DNA from: Pseudomonas alkylphenolica
GTDB taxonomy: Bacteria; Pseudomonadota; Gammaproteobacteria; Pseudomonadales; Pseudomonadaceae
Length of the DNA stretch: 64,000 nt
Assembly (NCBI RefSeq): GCF_016009175.1
Contig: NZ_JADUCM010000007.1
Span: forward strand, 1 to 64,000
Reading direction: 5' to 3'
Numbering within the stretch: the first letter of the stretch is position 1; every line of letters begins with the position of its first letter. The translations under genes were made by a program, and so were the position numbers. Shown one piece after another: positions 21,746 to 37,103 of the stretch. Below the pieces are notes generated by a model. That model ran no database searches. It was given only the letters and a program-made list of their open reading frames with translations, and was not told where the DNA came from.

Positions 21746-22936
21746 TTAATCGGCCTGACGACGCAGGAAAGCTGGGATGTCCAGATAATCCAGATCGTCT
21801 TGCGGATTAAGTTTGGCCGCGGCGGCAGCACCGGCGTGAGCCTGGTTACGCATCACGGTAGGACGCTCCAGGTCACGGTAGTTCACCGACGACTGCTCCT
21901 GGCGAACCGGTGCAGGTGCAGGCGTCTGCATGGCAGCGGTCTGCATGGTGTTGTCGATGATCTTCACCGGCTTCTCGATCTTCGCGCCCAGACCGGTGGC
22001 GACGACAGTCACGTGCAGCTCGTCGCGCATGTCCGGATCGATAACGGTACCGACCTTGACCATGGCGTGATCGGAAGCGAAGGCCTCGATGATGCTACCC
22101 ACGTCCGAGTACTCGCCCAGCGACAGGTCCGGACCGGCGGTGATGTTGACCAGAATACCGCGGGCACCCTGCAGGTTGACGTCTTCGAGCAGCGGGTTGC
22201 GGATGGCCGCTTCAGTCGCTTCACGTGCACGGTTAGGGCCGCTGGCGCAGCCAGTACCCATCATGGCCATGCCCATTTCGCTCATCACGGTACGCACGTC
22301 GGCAAAGTCGACGTTGATCATGCCCGGACGCTTGATGATGTCGGAGATACCGCGAACGGCACCGGCCAATACGTCGTCGGCCTTGGCGAAGGCGGACAGC
22401 AGGCTGGCATCTTTGCCCAGGATGGTCAGCAACTTCTCGTTCGGGATGGTGATCAGCGAGTCGACGCTGTCTGCCAATGCACGGATGCCTTCATCGGCGA
22501 TCTGCATGCGCTTGCGGCCTTCGAACGGGAACGGACGGGTCACCACCGCAACGGTGAGGATGCCCAGCTCCTTGGCGACTTCGGCAATGATCGGCGCAGC
22601 ACCGGTACCGGTACCACCGCCCATGCCGGTAGTGATGAACACCATGTTGGTGCCCTGCAATACCTCGGCAATGCGCTCACGGTCTTCCAGCGCGGCCTGA
22701 CGGCCGACTTCCGGATTGGCACCGGCGCCCAGGCCCTTGGTGACACCGGTACCCAGTTGCAGAATGGTACGTGCACCGATGTTTTTCAGCGCTTGAGCAT
22801 CCGTGTTGGCGCAGATGAACTCAACGCCTTCGATGTTGCTCTTGACCATGTGATTGACGGCGTTGCCACCGCCGCCACCGACGCCGATCACTTTGATGAC
22901 CGGACTTTGCGGGACGTTGTCTACGAGCTCGAACAT
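21746..22936 (-). CDS. ftsZ: Cell division protein FtsZ
   Basis: This 396-residue tubulin-like GTPase forms the division ring at midcell. The tubulin signature MGGGTGTGAAPI (about 105-116) and the N-terminal GVGGGGGNAVNHM (about 18-30) bind GTP. A variable linker (about 318-375) precedes the conserved tail LDYLDIPAFLRRQAD, which binds FtsA, ZipA and MinC. It follows ftsA by 57 bases. Confidence 0.99.
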   Translation of the reverse strand: MFELVDNVPQSPVIKVIGVGGGGGNAVNHMVKSNIEGVEFICANTDAQALKNIGARTILQLGTGVTKGLGAGANPEVGRQAALEDRERIAEVLQGTNMVFITTGMGGGTGTGAAPIIAEVAKELGILTVAVVTRPFPFEGRKRMQIADEGIRALADSVDSLITIPNEKLLTILGKDASLLSAFAKADDVLAGAVRGISDIIKRPGMINVDFADVRTVMSEMGMAMMGTGCASGPNRAREATEAAIRNPLLEDVNLQGARGILVNITAGPDLSLGEYSDVGSIIEAFASDHAMVKVGTVIDPDMRDELHVTVVATGLGAKIEKPVKIIDNTMQTAAMQTPAPAPVRQEQSSVNYRDLERPTVMRNQAHAGAAAAAKLNPQDDLDYLDIPAFLRRQAD

Positions 22937-22993
22937 TTTCCCTCTCCTTACAGTTCTCTAGTTTTTTGCGCCTACTACTACTGCTTTGAAACT

Positions 22994-24247
22994 TTAAAAG
23001 TTGCCCTGGACCCAGCGTTTGAAACGCTCGAACGCTGGAGCCTTCGGTTCATCGCCATAGCTGTTGCTGCTGTTACCGGTCAGGGACACGCCGTCGGACT
23101 GCTTCTGCAAGCCGTAGGTCAGCAGGCCCACACCGGTGGAATAAATCGGGTTGCGCACGACGTCACTCAGACCCCGAACGCTATGCGGAACGCCCAGGCG
23201 CACCGGCATGTGGAAAATCTCTTCGGCCAGCTCGACCGCACCTTCCATTTTCGCGGTGCCACCAGTGAGCACGATGCCGGCCGGCACCAGGTCTTCGTAG
23301 CCGCTGCGACGCAGTTCGGCCTGGATCAGGGTGAACAGCTCGGCGTAGCGCGGCTCGACCACTTCGGCCAGCGCCTGGCGCGACAGTTCGCGCGGCGGAC
23401 GGTCGCCAACGCTCGGCACCTTGATGGTTTCACCGGCACCGGCCAGCTTGGCCAGGGCGCAGGCGTAACGGATCTTGATCTCTTCGGCGTACTGGGTCGG
23501 GGTACGCAGGGCCATGGCGATGTCGTTGGTCACCTGATCGCCGGCAATCGGGATCACTGCGGTATGACGGATCGCGCCTTCGGTGAAGATGGCGATATCG
23601 GTGGTGCCGCCGCCGATGTCCACCAGGCACACGCCCAGCTCTTTCTCGTCGTCGGTCAGCACCGAGTAGGCCGAGGCCAGTTGCTCGAGGATGATGTCGT
23701 CGATTTCCAGACCGCAGCGACGCACGCACTTTTCAATGTTCTGTGCAGCGTTGACAGCGCAGGTGACCACGTGAACCTTGGCCTCAAGACGTACGCCAGA
23801 CATGCCCAGCGGCTCGCGCACGCCTTCCTGGTTATCGATCACGTAGTCCTGAGGCAGGGTATGCAGGACCCGCTGATCGGCCGGAATGGCAACCGCCTGA
23901 GCGGCGTCGAGTACGCGCTCAAGGTCGGCCGCGCTGACTTCACGGTCGCGAATTGCAACGATGCCGTGCGAGTTCAGGCTGCGGATATGATTGCCGGCCA
24001 CACCGACAAACGCCGAGTGGATACGGCAGCCGGCCATCAGCTGGGCTTCTTCCACCGCCCGCTGGATCGACTGCACGGTCGACTCGATATTGACCACGAC
24101 GCCCTTCTTCAACCCGCGCGAAGGGTGCGTGCCAATACCGACGATTTCCAGGGTACCGTCTGCCGCGACTTCGCCTACCAGCGCCACCACCTTGGAGGTA
24201 CCGATATCCAGCCCGACGATCATTTTGCCGCTATGCGCATTTGCCAT
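22994..24247 (-). CDS. ftsA: Cell division protein FtsA
   Basis: This 417-residue actin-like ATPase tethers FtsZ to the membrane. Visible features are the phosphate-1 motif GLDIGTSKVVALV (about 13-25), phosphate-2 VDIGGGTTDIAIF (about 205-217) and the C-terminal amphipathic helix FERFKRWVQGNF that inserts in the membrane. It lies 14 bases downstream of ftsQ. Confidence 0.99.
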   Translation of the reverse strand: MANAHSGKMIVGLDIGTSKVVALVGEVAADGTLEIVGIGTHPSRGLKKGVVVNIESTVQSIQRAVEEAQLMAGCRIHSAFVGVAGNHIRSLNSHGIVAIRDREVSAADLERVLDAAQAVAIPADQRVLHTLPQDYVIDNQEGVREPLGMSGVRLEAKVHVVTCAVNAAQNIEKCVRRCGLEIDDIILEQLASAYSVLTDDEKELGVCLVDIGGGTTDIAIFTEGAIRHTAVIPIAGDQVTNDIAMALRTPTQYAEEIKIRYACALAKLAGAGETIKVPSVGDRPPRELSRQALAEVVEPRYAELFTLIQAELRRSGYEDLVPAGIVLTGGTAKMEGAVELAEEIFHMPVRLGVPHSVRGLSDVVRNPIYSTGVGLLTYGLQKQSDGVSLTGNSSNSYGDEPKAPAFERFKRWVQGNF

Positions 24248-24261
24248 GGTCCTGCCTCTCT

Positions 24262-25131
24262 CTAATTCTTCGCAACGGCGGGTTGGGCCGTCGTCGGTGC
24301 AATCGGTTCCCGCCAGCCAACAGCCAGGCCGTTGGCGTAACGCAGATCGATGCGGGCGATGTTCGTGATCTGTTCTTTGAGTGTCTTGTCGTAAATGGCA
24401 ATGAAACGGCGCATTTTTTCCACCAGATGATCGCGCCCCAGCAGCAGTTCGATACCCGCCCCCGCACTACCGGCGCCGGTGGTCAGGAACCAGCTGCCGC
24501 GCTCGCGCAACTCCAGCCGGGCAATCGAAAAGCCCATCGGCCGCAACATCTGGCTCAGTACCTGATATTGCTGCATCACTTGTTGCTGCGCCCGCTGCGG
24601 CCCGAACAGCTGCGGCAGGTGCTCGTAGTTGGCCAGTTCGCGTGGGGTGAAGGCCTGGCCCTGGTTATTGAGCAAGGCCTCCTCACCCCAGCGCGCCACC
24701 GGCAACTGTTCTTCCAGGCGGATAACCACCTCGTCCGGCCACACCCGACGCACTTCGGCGTGGGCGATCCAGGGCATCTTTTCCAGTTCCGCGCGCATGC
24801 TGGCGAGGTCAACGGTGAAGAAGCTGGCGGCCACGTACGGAGCAATACGCTGTTGCACGGCTTGCTGGCTGATGTAGCTGAGGTCGCCCTGCACCGCGAT
24901 CTTGGTGATCGGGCGGTCGGCATACGGCATCAGCCGCTGCGCACCCTCGTATGCACCAAACGCTGCAGCGACCAGCAACACCGGCCAAATCAGGCGTTTG
25001 AAGATGCTGAAGTTAGCCTTGGGCAGGCGCGCCGACAGTGGCTCCTTGGCCACCATCCGGCTGGCACCGCGCGGCACCGGCTTGCTACGGCCGGTGGCGG
25101 GTTGCTGATGACGTAACATCGCGCCTTGCAT
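24262..25131 (-). CDS. ftsQ: Cell division protein FtsQ
   Basis: This 289-residue bitopic protein has a basic cytoplasmic N-terminus (1-45), one TM helix ([18 protein letters not shown], about 47-64), a POTRA domain (about 75-145, [22 protein letters not shown]) and a periplasmic beta domain. It links early and late divisome proteins through FtsB and FtsL. Two in-frame starts exist: ATG at 25131 and ATG at 25119. The first lies 4 bases after the ddlB stop. Confidence 0.96.
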   Translation of the reverse strand: MQGAMLRHQQPATGRSKPVPRGASRMVAKEPLSARLPKANFSIFKRLIWPVLLVAAAFGAYEGAQRLMPYADRPITKIAVQGDLSYISQQAVQQRIAPYVAASFFTVDLASMRAELEKMPWIAHAEVRRVWPDEVVIRLEEQLPVARWGEEALLNNQGQAFTPRELANYEHLPQLFGPQRAQQQVMQQYQVLSQMLRPMGFSIARLELRERGSWFLTTGAGSAGAGIELLLGRDHLVEKMRRFIAIYDKTLKEQITNIARIDLRYANGLAVGWREPIAPTTAQPAVAKN

Positions 25132-25135
25132 GGGC

Positions 25136-27538
<2,403 letters not shown>

Positions 27539-27546
<8 letters not shown>

Positions 27547-28618
27547 GCGCCACCTCCAGGCAGATATCGACCACGGTGCTTGTGGCAGCGGGTTTGGCCA
27601 GGCGCCGGGCAGTGGCAGCCATGGTGTTGAGTTTTTCCGGTTGCATCAGCACCTCGTTCAGGCGTTCAGCGAGCTGCGCTGCGCCAGTTGTCGCTTGTGG
27701 CATCAGGAAGGCAGCGCCTTCGCGGGCCAGATAATGGGCGTTGTGGGTCTGGTGATCGTCGATGGCGTGGGGCAACGGCACCAGCATCGATGGCAGGCCG
27801 GCTGCGGCCAGCTCGCTGACAGTGAGTGCGCCGGCGCGGCAGACCACCAGATCGGCCCAGGCATAGGCCTTGGCCATGTCTTTGATAAAGGGCTCTACCT
27901 GAGCCTCGACGCCGGCTTCGCGATAGCGCTCGGCGGTAATCTGGTCATGCTTTTTACCCGCCTGGTGGAATACCTCGGGACGAACGTCCGCAGGCACCTG
28001 GGCCAAGGCTTGGGGCAACAATTTATTCAACGGTTCAGCGCCCAGGCTTCCGCCCAGCACCAGCAAGCGCGGCCGCCGTGCGCCCAAGGGCTCACGCGGC
28101 GCCTGGATGAACAGCTCACTGCGCACCGGATTACCGGTGGTGCGCAGTTTTTCCGACGCACTGAATGTGCCGGGGAAAGCTTCGCAGACTCGGCCAGCCA
28201 ACGGCACCAGCAGCCGATTGGCGGTACCGGCACGGGCATTCTGTTCGTGGACCACGACGGGCACGCCGCACAGTTTGGCAGCCACACCGCCCGGCCCGGT
28301 CACATAGCCACCAAAGCCGACCACGCAGACCGGCTTGAGCTGGCGAATGATGCGCCGTGCCTGGAACACGGCCTTGACCAAGGTAAACGGCGCCTTGAGC
28401 AGCGAAAGCTTGCCTTTGCCGCGCAGGCCGCTGACCTGGATCAGGTGCAACGGCAAGCCCGCCTGCGGTACCAGTTCATTCTCGATACCACGCGGGGTGC
28501 CCAGCCAGTGCACGCTGTAGCCGCGCGCCTGGAACTCCCGGGCACAGGCCAGTGCCGGGAACACATGGCCCCCGGTGCCGCCTGCCATGATCAGTACGTT
28601 CTTGCCGTCAGCGGCCAT
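27539..28618 (-). CDS. murG: UDP-GlcNAc:lipid I GlcNAc-transferase MurG
   Basis: This 359-residue peripheral membrane GT-B glycosyltransferase converts lipid I to lipid II. The glycine loop [15 protein letters not shown] (about 10-24), the second G loop [12 protein letters not shown] and the donor-binding [16 protein letters not shown] are present. The start ATG at 28618 (MAADGKNVL) lies inside the end of ftsW, an overlap of 11 bases; longer frames upstream are ftsW in another frame. Confidence 0.98.
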
Positions 28619-29822
28619 GATTCGGCTCCTCGGCAAAATCGCTTTCATCGAATTCGTGCTCTTCGCTGCCCAGGTGGGTACGACTCTCCCACTCGATCCG
28701 CAGCAACAACCCGACACAGGCACAGCAGATAACCAGCGAGCTACCACCGTAGCTGAGGAACGGCAGGGTCAGGCCCTTGGTTGGCAGCAGGCCGACGTTT
28801 ACGCCGATATTGATCAGGAACTGACCAATCCACAGGAAGGCCAGGCCGAATGCCATATAGGCAGCAAAGAACTGTTTGGCTTTCTCGGCCCACAGGCCGA
28901 TGTACAGCGCGCGCACGGTGACGAACACGAACAACGCCACGGTGACCAGCGAGCCGACCACACCCAGCTCTTCGGCAAGTACCGAAAACACGAAGTCGGT
29001 GTGTGCTTCCGGCAGGTAGAACTGCTTTTGCACGCTGTTGCCCAGGCCGACGCCGAGCCACTCGCCGCGGCCGAAGGCGATCAGTGCCTGGGTCAGCTGG
29101 TAGCCGGAACCGAACTGGTCGGACCAGGGATCGGTAAAGGTGATCAGACGCGCCATCCGGTAGGGCTGGGCCTGTACGAGCACGAACACTGCTCCCACCG
29201 CCAGCACCACCATCAAGCTGAAGCGGAACAGCCCCACCCCGCCGAGAAACAGCATGGCCGCAGCCGCCCCCATCATCACTACCGTGGCACCGAAGTCCGG
29301 CTCCATCAGCAGCAGGCCGGCCATCGGCAGCAGGACAATGAATGGCTTGAAGAAGCCCATCCAGCTTTCGCGCACTTCGGTCTGCCGGCGTACCAGGTAG
29401 CCGGCCAGGTAGATAACAACGAATACCTTGGCGATTTCCGAAGGCTGCACGTTGAAGAAGCTGAAACCGATCCAGCGCATCGAACCGTTCACTTCACGGC
29501 CAATACCTGGTACCAGCACCAGCACCAGCAAGCCGAAGGCACCGACGAGCATGGTGAAGCCCATCTTCTGCCAGGTCGCGATCGGCACCATCATCGTGAC
29601 GATGCAGGCGAAAATGCCGATGGCCACGTACACCAGGTGGCGGAACATGTGATACAGCGGGTTACCCGACTGCGCGGCGGCCACTTCCGAGGACGCCGAG
29701 GTGATCATCACAAGGCCAAGGCCAAGCAACGCCAGGCAACCCGCGAGCATGGCAAAGTCGAGATCGATGCCGCGACCGCTGATCAGCGGCGACGGGTAGG
29801 GCTTGATGATGCCGAAGATCAT
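28608..29822 (-). CDS. ftsW: Peptidoglycan glycosyltransferase FtsW
   Basis: This 404-residue SEDS-family inner-membrane protein has about ten TM segments and polymerises lipid II at the septum together with FtsI. SEDS signatures are visible: VQPSEIAKVFVVIYLAGYL, LLLMEPDFGATVV and LPTKGLTLPFLSYGGSSLV. The hydrophilic C-terminus is acidic. It overlaps murD by 4 bases. Confidence 0.98.
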   Translation of the reverse strand: MIFGIIKPYPSPLISGRGIDLDFAMLAGCLALLGLGLVMITSASSEVAAAQSGNPLYHMFRHLVYVAIGIFACIVTMMVPIATWQKMGFTMLVGAFGLLVLVLVPGIGREVNGSMRWIGFSFFNVQPSEIAKVFVVIYLAGYLVRRQTEVRESWMGFFKPFIVLLPMAGLLLMEPDFGATVVMMGAAAAMLFLGGVGLFRFSLMVVLAVGAVFVLVQAQPYRMARLITFTDPWSDQFGSGYQLTQALIAFGRGEWLGVGLGNSVQKQFYLPEAHTDFVFSVLAEELGVVGSLVTVALFVFVTVRALYIGLWAEKAKQFFAAYMAFGLAFLWIGQFLINIGVNVGLLPTKGLTLPFLSYGGSSLVICCACVGLLLRIEWESRTHLGSEEHEFDESDFAEEPNHGR

Positions 29823-31165
29823 GCCAGCCCTCCTACGGCCTGGGCGAACAGACGCCCACGCTCTTCAAAATTCTTGAACATGTCGAGGCTGGCGCACGCT
29901 GGCGACAGCAGCACGGCGTCACCCGGTTGTGCCTGCTCGGCACATTGCGCGACGGCCTCGTCGAGAGTTTTTACGCGGATCAGCGGCACACGGTCGCCCA
30001 GTGCTTCAGCCAGGCGTTCGGCATCGCGACCGAGCAGCACCACCGCACGGCAATGGGCCGCGACTGGCTCACGCAACGCGCTGAAGTCGGCGCCCTTGCC
30101 ATCGCCACCGGCGATCAGCACCAGCTTGCCGTCGATGTCGGCACCCAGGCCTTCGATCGCAGCCAGCGCGGCGCCGACATTGGTCGCCTTGGAGTCGTCG
30201 TACCAGCTCACGCCGTTACGCTCACGCACCCACTGGCAGCGGTGCGCCAGGCCTGCGAAGGTACGCAGGCTGGAGAGCATGGCGTCCATCGGCAAACCGA
30301 CGGCATGGCCCAGCGCCAGCGCCGCCAGGGCGTTGGACTGGTTATGTGAACCGCGAATCTTCAACTCACGTACCGGCATCAGGTTCTGGAACTCGAACGC
30401 CAGGTACTTCTCGCCGCCCTCTTCGCGCAGGCCGAAGGCCTTGAAGTCAGGGACGTTCAAACCAAAGGTCCAGACCGGCTGGCCTTCAGCCAGGAGCGGT
30501 CGGCTCAGCGCATCCTGACGATTGACTACCACTTGCCGCGCACCCCGGAAGATCCGGTGCTTGGCCAGGTGATAGGCCGGCAGGCCGCTGTAGCGGTCCA
30601 TGTGGTCTTCGCTGACGTTGAGCACAGTGGCCACTTCAGCATTGAGCTGGTCGGTGGTTTCCAGCTGGAAGCTGGAAAGCTCCATCACGTAAAGCTCGAC
30701 ATCGTCGCTGAGCAGATCCAGCGCCGGTGTGCCGAGGTTACCGCCCACCGCCACACGTTTGCCTGCCGCTGCCGCCATCTCGCCGACCAGGGTGGTCACG
30801 GTGCTTTTCGCATTGGAGCCACTGATCGCAATGATGGGCGCCTTGGCATTGCGTGCAAACAGTTCGATATCGCCGGACAACTTCACGCCACGGGCTGCCG
30901 CCTGCTGCAGTGCCGGCGTGGCAAGGGCCAGGCCAGGGCTGACATACAGCTCGTCGGCGCGGCACAGAAATTCAACGTCCAGGTCACCACAACGCACTTC
31001 TACCTGCGGGTAATCGCGGCGCAGGGTTTCCAGTTCCGGGGGTTGCTCACGGGTGTCGGCGACCGCAAAGGCAACGCCCCGGTTCGCCAGGAAGCGAACC
31101 AGGGACATGCCGCTCTTGCCGAGGCCGACAACGATGCGGAAGTGGTCAGAAGCGATCAGTGACAC
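29819..31165 (-). CDS. murD: UDP-MurNAc-L-Ala--D-glutamate ligase MurD
   Basis: This 448-residue Mur ligase adds D-Glu. The ATP loop reads SGSNAKSTVTTLVGEM (about 113-128), an Asn-Ala variant of the usual GTNGKST that I recall as normal in pseudomonads. The motifs VLNVSEDHMDRY and SWYDDSKATN identify the family. It lies 6 bases after mraY. Confidence 0.97.
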   Translation of the reverse strand: MSLIASDHFRIVVGLGKSGMSLVRFLANRGVAFAVADTREQPPELETLRRDYPQVEVRCGDLDVEFLCRADELYVSPGLALATPALQQAAARGVKLSGDIELFARNAKAPIIAISGSNAKSTVTTLVGEMAAAAGKRVAVGGNLGTPALDLLSDDVELYVMELSSFQLETTDQLNAEVATVLNVSEDHMDRYSGLPAYHLAKHRIFRGARQVVVNRQDALSRPLLAEGQPVWTFGLNVPDFKAFGLREEGGEKYLAFEFQNLMPVRELKIRGSHNQSNALAALALGHAVGLPMDAMLSSLRTFAGLAHRCQWVRERNGVSWYDDSKATNVGAALAAIEGLGADIDGKLVLIAGGDGKGADFSALREPVAAHCRAVVLLGRDAERLAEALGDRVPLIRVKTLDEAVAQCAEQAQPGDAVLLSPACASLDMFKNFEERGRLFAQAVGGLA

Positions 31166-31171
31166 GCGTTT

Positions 31172-32254
31172 CTACCTCAGTTTCAGGGTGGCAAGGCCGA
31201 TCAGCACAAGAATCACGGTGATAATCCAGAAACGGACGATCACCCGCGGCTCGGGCCAACCCTTGAGTTCAAAGTGATGGTGAATCGGCGCCATGCGGAA
31301 CACCCGCTTGCCGGTCAACTTGAAGGAAGCGACCTGGATCACCACCGACAAGGTCTCCATGACGAACACACCGCCCATGATGAACAGGACGATTTCCTGA
31401 CGAACGATAACGGCGATGGTGCCCAGTGCAGCGCCCAGCGCCAGGGCACCGACATCCCCCATGAACACCTGGGCCGGATAGGTGTTGAACCACAGGAAGC
31501 CCAGCCCGGCGCCGATCAGCGCGCCGCAGAATACGATCAGCTCACCGGCACCCGGCACGTAAGGGATCAGCAGGTACTCGGCAAATTTCACGTTGCCCGA
31601 CAGGTAGCAGAAGATGCCCAGGGCACCACCGACCATCACGGTTGGCATGATGGCCAGGCCATCGAGGCCGTCGGTGAGGTTGACGGCGTTGCTCGAGCCC
31701 ACGATCACAAAGTAGGTCAGCACGACAAAACCGATGCCCAGCGGGATGGTGACATCCTTGAGCATCGGTATCAGCAAGGTGGTTTCGACACTGCTCGGCG
31801 CGGTCACGTAAAGGAAGATTGCTGCGCCCAGGCCGAATACCGACTGCCAGAAATACTTCCAGCGACTTGGCAGGCCACGGGAGTTCTTCTCGATCACTTT
31901 GCGGTAGTCATCCACCCAGCCAATGGCACCGAACAGCAGGGTGACGATCAGCACAACCCACACATAACGGTTGGTCAGGTCGGCCCAGAGCAAAGTGCTG
32001 ATACCGATTGCCGAGAGAATCAGGGCGCCGCCCATGGTCGGGGTGCCGGACTTGGACAGGTGGGATTGCGGGCCGTCATTACGAACCGCTTGACCGATCT
32101 GGCGAATCTGCAAGGTACGGATCATCCATGGCCCCAACCACAGGGCCAGCGACAACGCGGTCAGTACACCGAGGATCCCGCGCAGGGACAGGTACTGGAA
32201 GACCGCGAAGCCTTTGTAGAACTGTTGCAGATACTCAGCCAACAGCAGCAGCAT
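31172..32254 (-). CDS. mraY: Phospho-MurNAc-pentapeptide translocase MraY
   Basis: This 360-residue, ten-TM inner-membrane enzyme makes lipid I from UDP-MurNAc-pentapeptide and undecaprenyl phosphate. The catalytic Asp motifs WVDDYRKV (about 114-121) and [10 protein letters not shown] (about 195-204), and the MAPIHHHFE loop near the C-terminus, are all present. The start [12 protein letters not shown] (32254) overlaps the murF stop by one base. Confidence 0.98.
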   Translation of the reverse strand: MLLLLAEYLQQFYKGFAVFQYLSLRGILGVLTALSLALWLGPWMIRTLQIRQIGQAVRNDGPQSHLSKSGTPTMGGALILSAIGISTLLWADLTNRYVWVVLIVTLLFGAIGWVDDYRKVIEKNSRGLPSRWKYFWQSVFGLGAAIFLYVTAPSSVETTLLIPMLKDVTIPLGIGFVVLTYFVIVGSSNAVNLTDGLDGLAIMPTVMVGGALGIFCYLSGNVKFAEYLLIPYVPGAGELIVFCGALIGAGLGFLWFNTYPAQVFMGDVGALALGAALGTIAVIVRQEIVLFIMGGVFVMETLSVVIQVASFKLTGKRVFRMAPIHHHFELKGWPEPRVIVRFWIITVILVLIGLATLKLR

Positions 32255-33621
32255 TAATGTTTCTCCCCGCTGGAACCGCACAAGGCCGCCACGACGTTTT
32301 CCATCGCAGCGCTGCGCGAACCCTTGATCAAAATGGTGGTATTGGTGGCCTGCTCGCCGCGAACCGCGTCGATCAGGTCAGCTTGAGTAGCGAAATGACG
32401 GGCATTGGCGCCGAACGCTGCCACGGCGTGAGCCATGTTAGGGCCCACCGCATACAGTGCCGAAACCTTGTCTTTGGCGTAGTCGCCTACCTGCCGGTGC
32501 CCTTCCTCAGCCCACTGGCCCAATTCGCCGATGTCCCCGAGCACCAGAACGGTGCGCCCGGAAAAGCCGGCGAGTATATCAACGGCAGCGCACATGGAGG
32601 TGGGGTTTGCGTTGTAGGTGTCATCGATTACCCGCACACCGTTGGCGGCCATCTGCACCACAGTGCGGCCCTTGACCGGCTGCACATTATTCAAGCCCTC
32701 GGCGATGCCGTTCAGCGCCAGACCAATGGCATGAGCGGCCGCAGCCGCGGCGAGAGCGTTGGCAACGTTGTGCGTACCCAGCAGATTGAGCTGAACCCGT
32801 GCTGCACCCTGTGGGCCGCGCAGGTCGAAGGCCGGGCAGCCGCGTTCATCATGGGTAATGTTGCCGGCGTGGAAGTCCGCGTCGGCATTGTTCAGGGCAA
32901 AGGTCAGCACCTGGCGATTGCCAGCGCGCTGTTTCCAGATGCCGAATGCCTTGTCATCAAGATTCAATACGGCGACGCCATCCTGATCCAGACCCTCGAG
33001 GATTTCGCCCTTGGCTTCGACAATCTTCTCCGGCCCGCCGAATTCACCGACATGCGCCGTACCGGCGTTGTTGATCAGCGCCACGTGAGGTTTCGTCAAG
33101 CCCACGGTGTAGGCGATCTCGCCAATGCGCGAAGCGCCCAGCTCGATGACCGCTGCGGTATGTTCCGGGGCGATTTCAAGCAGGGTCAGCGGTGCGCCCA
33201 GGTCGTTGTTCAGGTTGCCACGGGTGGCCAGGACCGCGCCTTGCGTACGCAGGATGCTGGCAAGCATTTCCTTGACCGTGGTCTTGCCGCTGGAGCCGGT
33301 GATGGCTGCGACCGGCTTGTCGAACGCCGCACGGTTGAGCGCACCGAGCTGACCGAGGGCCAGACGGCTGTCGGCAACTACAAGCTGGGGCAGATCAGTA
33401 CCCGGCACTTCGCGCTCGACCAGCGCGGCAACCGCGCCCTTGGCCTGCACCTCGTTCAGGTAGTCATGGCCGTCGAAACGCGGCCCGGCCAACGCTACGA
33501 ACAGCTGCCCGGCAACGATTGCGCGGCTGTCGATGCTGACGCCGGTAAAGGTTGCATCGGCACCTGTCAGGCGCCCTTGCAGCGGCGCGACCAACTGGGC
33601 AAGGGTCAATGGCTTAAGCAT
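32254..33621 (-). CDS. murF: UDP-MurNAc-tripeptide--D-Ala-D-Ala ligase MurF
   Basis: This 455-residue ligase attaches the D-Ala-D-Ala made by DdlB. The ATP loop [14 protein letters not shown] (about 107-120) and [14 protein letters not shown] (about 325-338) are visible. I chose the ATG at 33621 ([11 protein letters not shown]); an upstream extension belongs to murE in another frame. It overlaps murE by 8 bases. Confidence 0.98.
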   Translation of the reverse strand: MLKPLTLAQLVAPLQGRLTGADATFTGVSIDSRAIVAGQLFVALAGPRFDGHDYLNEVQAKGAVAALVEREVPGTDLPQLVVADSRLALGQLGALNRAAFDKPVAAITGSSGKTTVKEMLASILRTQGAVLATRGNLNNDLGAPLTLLEIAPEHTAAVIELGASRIGEIAYTVGLTKPHVALINNAGTAHVGEFGGPEKIVEAKGEILEGLDQDGVAVLNLDDKAFGIWKQRAGNRQVLTFALNNADADFHAGNITHDERGCPAFDLRGPQGAARVQLNLLGTHNVANALAAAAAAHAIGLALNGIAEGLNNVQPVKGRTVVQMAANGVRVIDDTYNANPTSMCAAVDILAGFSGRTVLVLGDIGELGQWAEEGHRQVGDYAKDKVSALYAVGPNMAHAVAAFGANARHFATQADLIDAVRGEQATNTTILIKGSRSAAMENVVAALCGSSGEKH

Positions 33622-35076
33622 GGGGAGCCTCCCAGACAGCGAGGGCTTTTTCAGCCTCGACCAGATCGGAAAAATCATGACGCTGGCCGTTGATTTCCTG
33701 ATAGTCCTCGTGGCCTTTGCCGGCCAGGACAATGACATCGTCACCACCGGCGCTGGCAATAAGATGAGCAATCGCAGGACCACGACCAGCCACGAACTCA
33801 ACCGCATCAGCCTTGGCAAAACCCGGGCGGATATCGGCAAAAATCTGCTGCGGGTCTTCACTGCGCGGGTTGTCGTCAGTCACCACCACCCGGTCCGCAA
33901 GGCGTTCGGCCACTTCGGCCATCAACGGGCGCTTGCCGCGATCACGATCGCCGCCGCAACCGAACAGGCACACCAGTTGCCCCTTGGCGTGCGGACGCAA
34001 GGCTTGCAGCACTTGCTCCAGCGCATCCGGGGTATGGGCGTAATCAACCACCACCAAGGGTTTGCTGCCCCCACCCAAACGCTGCATACGGCCGATCGGC
34101 CCTTCCAGATTGGGGGTGACGGCAAGAATTTCATCCAGCGCATAGTTGAGCGCGAGCAAGGTACCGACGGCCGCCAGCATGTTGCTCAGGTTGAAGCGAC
34201 CCAGCAGGCGACTGCGCAGCGTGCGCTCGCCCTGGGCGGTAACGATCACGGCACGCACACCGTCATCATCGAAGTGCGCTTCGCGGCAATACAGCGAGGC
34301 GGCACTGTCGTTGAGGCTGTAGCTGATCAGACGCGACTCGGCATGTTCGGCGGCCAGCCGACGACCAAAGTCATCATCCAGATTGACCACCCGGCAACGC
34401 AGGTTCGGCCAGGCAAACAAGCGCGCCTTGGCCTTTTCATAGGCCTCCATACTGCCGTGGTAGTCGAGGTGATCACGGGACAGGTTGGTCATCACCGCGA
34501 TATCGAAATCCAGGGCGGCAACCCGCCCCTGCTCCAGGGCGTGGGAGGAAACCTCCATCGCCACGGCCTTGGCGCCGCCTTTCTTCAGGTCATTGAGGGT
34601 GGCCTGCACCGCGATCGGGTCCGGCGTGGTCAGGCGACCGCTTTGCAGCTCGCCATAGAACCCGGTACCCAGGGTGCCGATCAGGCCACAGCGCTGACCG
34701 AGCTTGTCCAGGGCCTGAGCCACCAGTTGCGTCACGCTGGTCTTGCCGTTGGTGCCAGTGACCCCCACGAGATCCAGTTGACGGCTCGGCTCGCCATAGA
34801 AGCGCCCGGCAATGTCCGACAGCTGGGCGATCAGCCCTCGCACCGGAATCAGCGGTACTTCGGTAATCGGCAGCACCGTGGCGCCTGCAGCTTCATAGGC
34901 CACGGCAGCAGCACCACGCTTGAGCGCGTCGGCAATATGATCACGGCCGTCGACCTTCGCCCCGGGCACTGCCAGGAACAGGTCACCGGGACGGATGTTA
35001 CGGCTGTCGAGCGTCAGCTCGCGAATCAACGGATCGCGGCTGGCCTGGGCGAACAGTTTGCTCAGTGGCATCGTCA

Positions 35077-35077
<1 letters not shown>
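33614..35077 (-). CDS. murE: UDP-MurNAc-L-Ala-D-Glu--meso-DAP ligase MurE
   Basis: This 487-residue ligase has the ATP loop VTGTNGKTSVTQLV (about 111-124). The DDNPRSEDP motif (about 408-416), with Arg in DNPR, marks meso-diaminopimelate rather than lysine specificity. The ATG at 35077 shares a base with the ftsI stop (TGATG). ATG at 35071 is a second in-frame possibility. Confidence 0.98.

Positions 35078-37099
<2,022 letters not shown>

Positions 37100-37103
<4 letters not shown>

Noticed and set aside
21800-24265. An 821-codon plus-strand open frame across ftsZ and ftsA
   Set aside because: It runs antisense through two certain genes and their intergenic gap. No signature motifs or ribosome binding site were seen.
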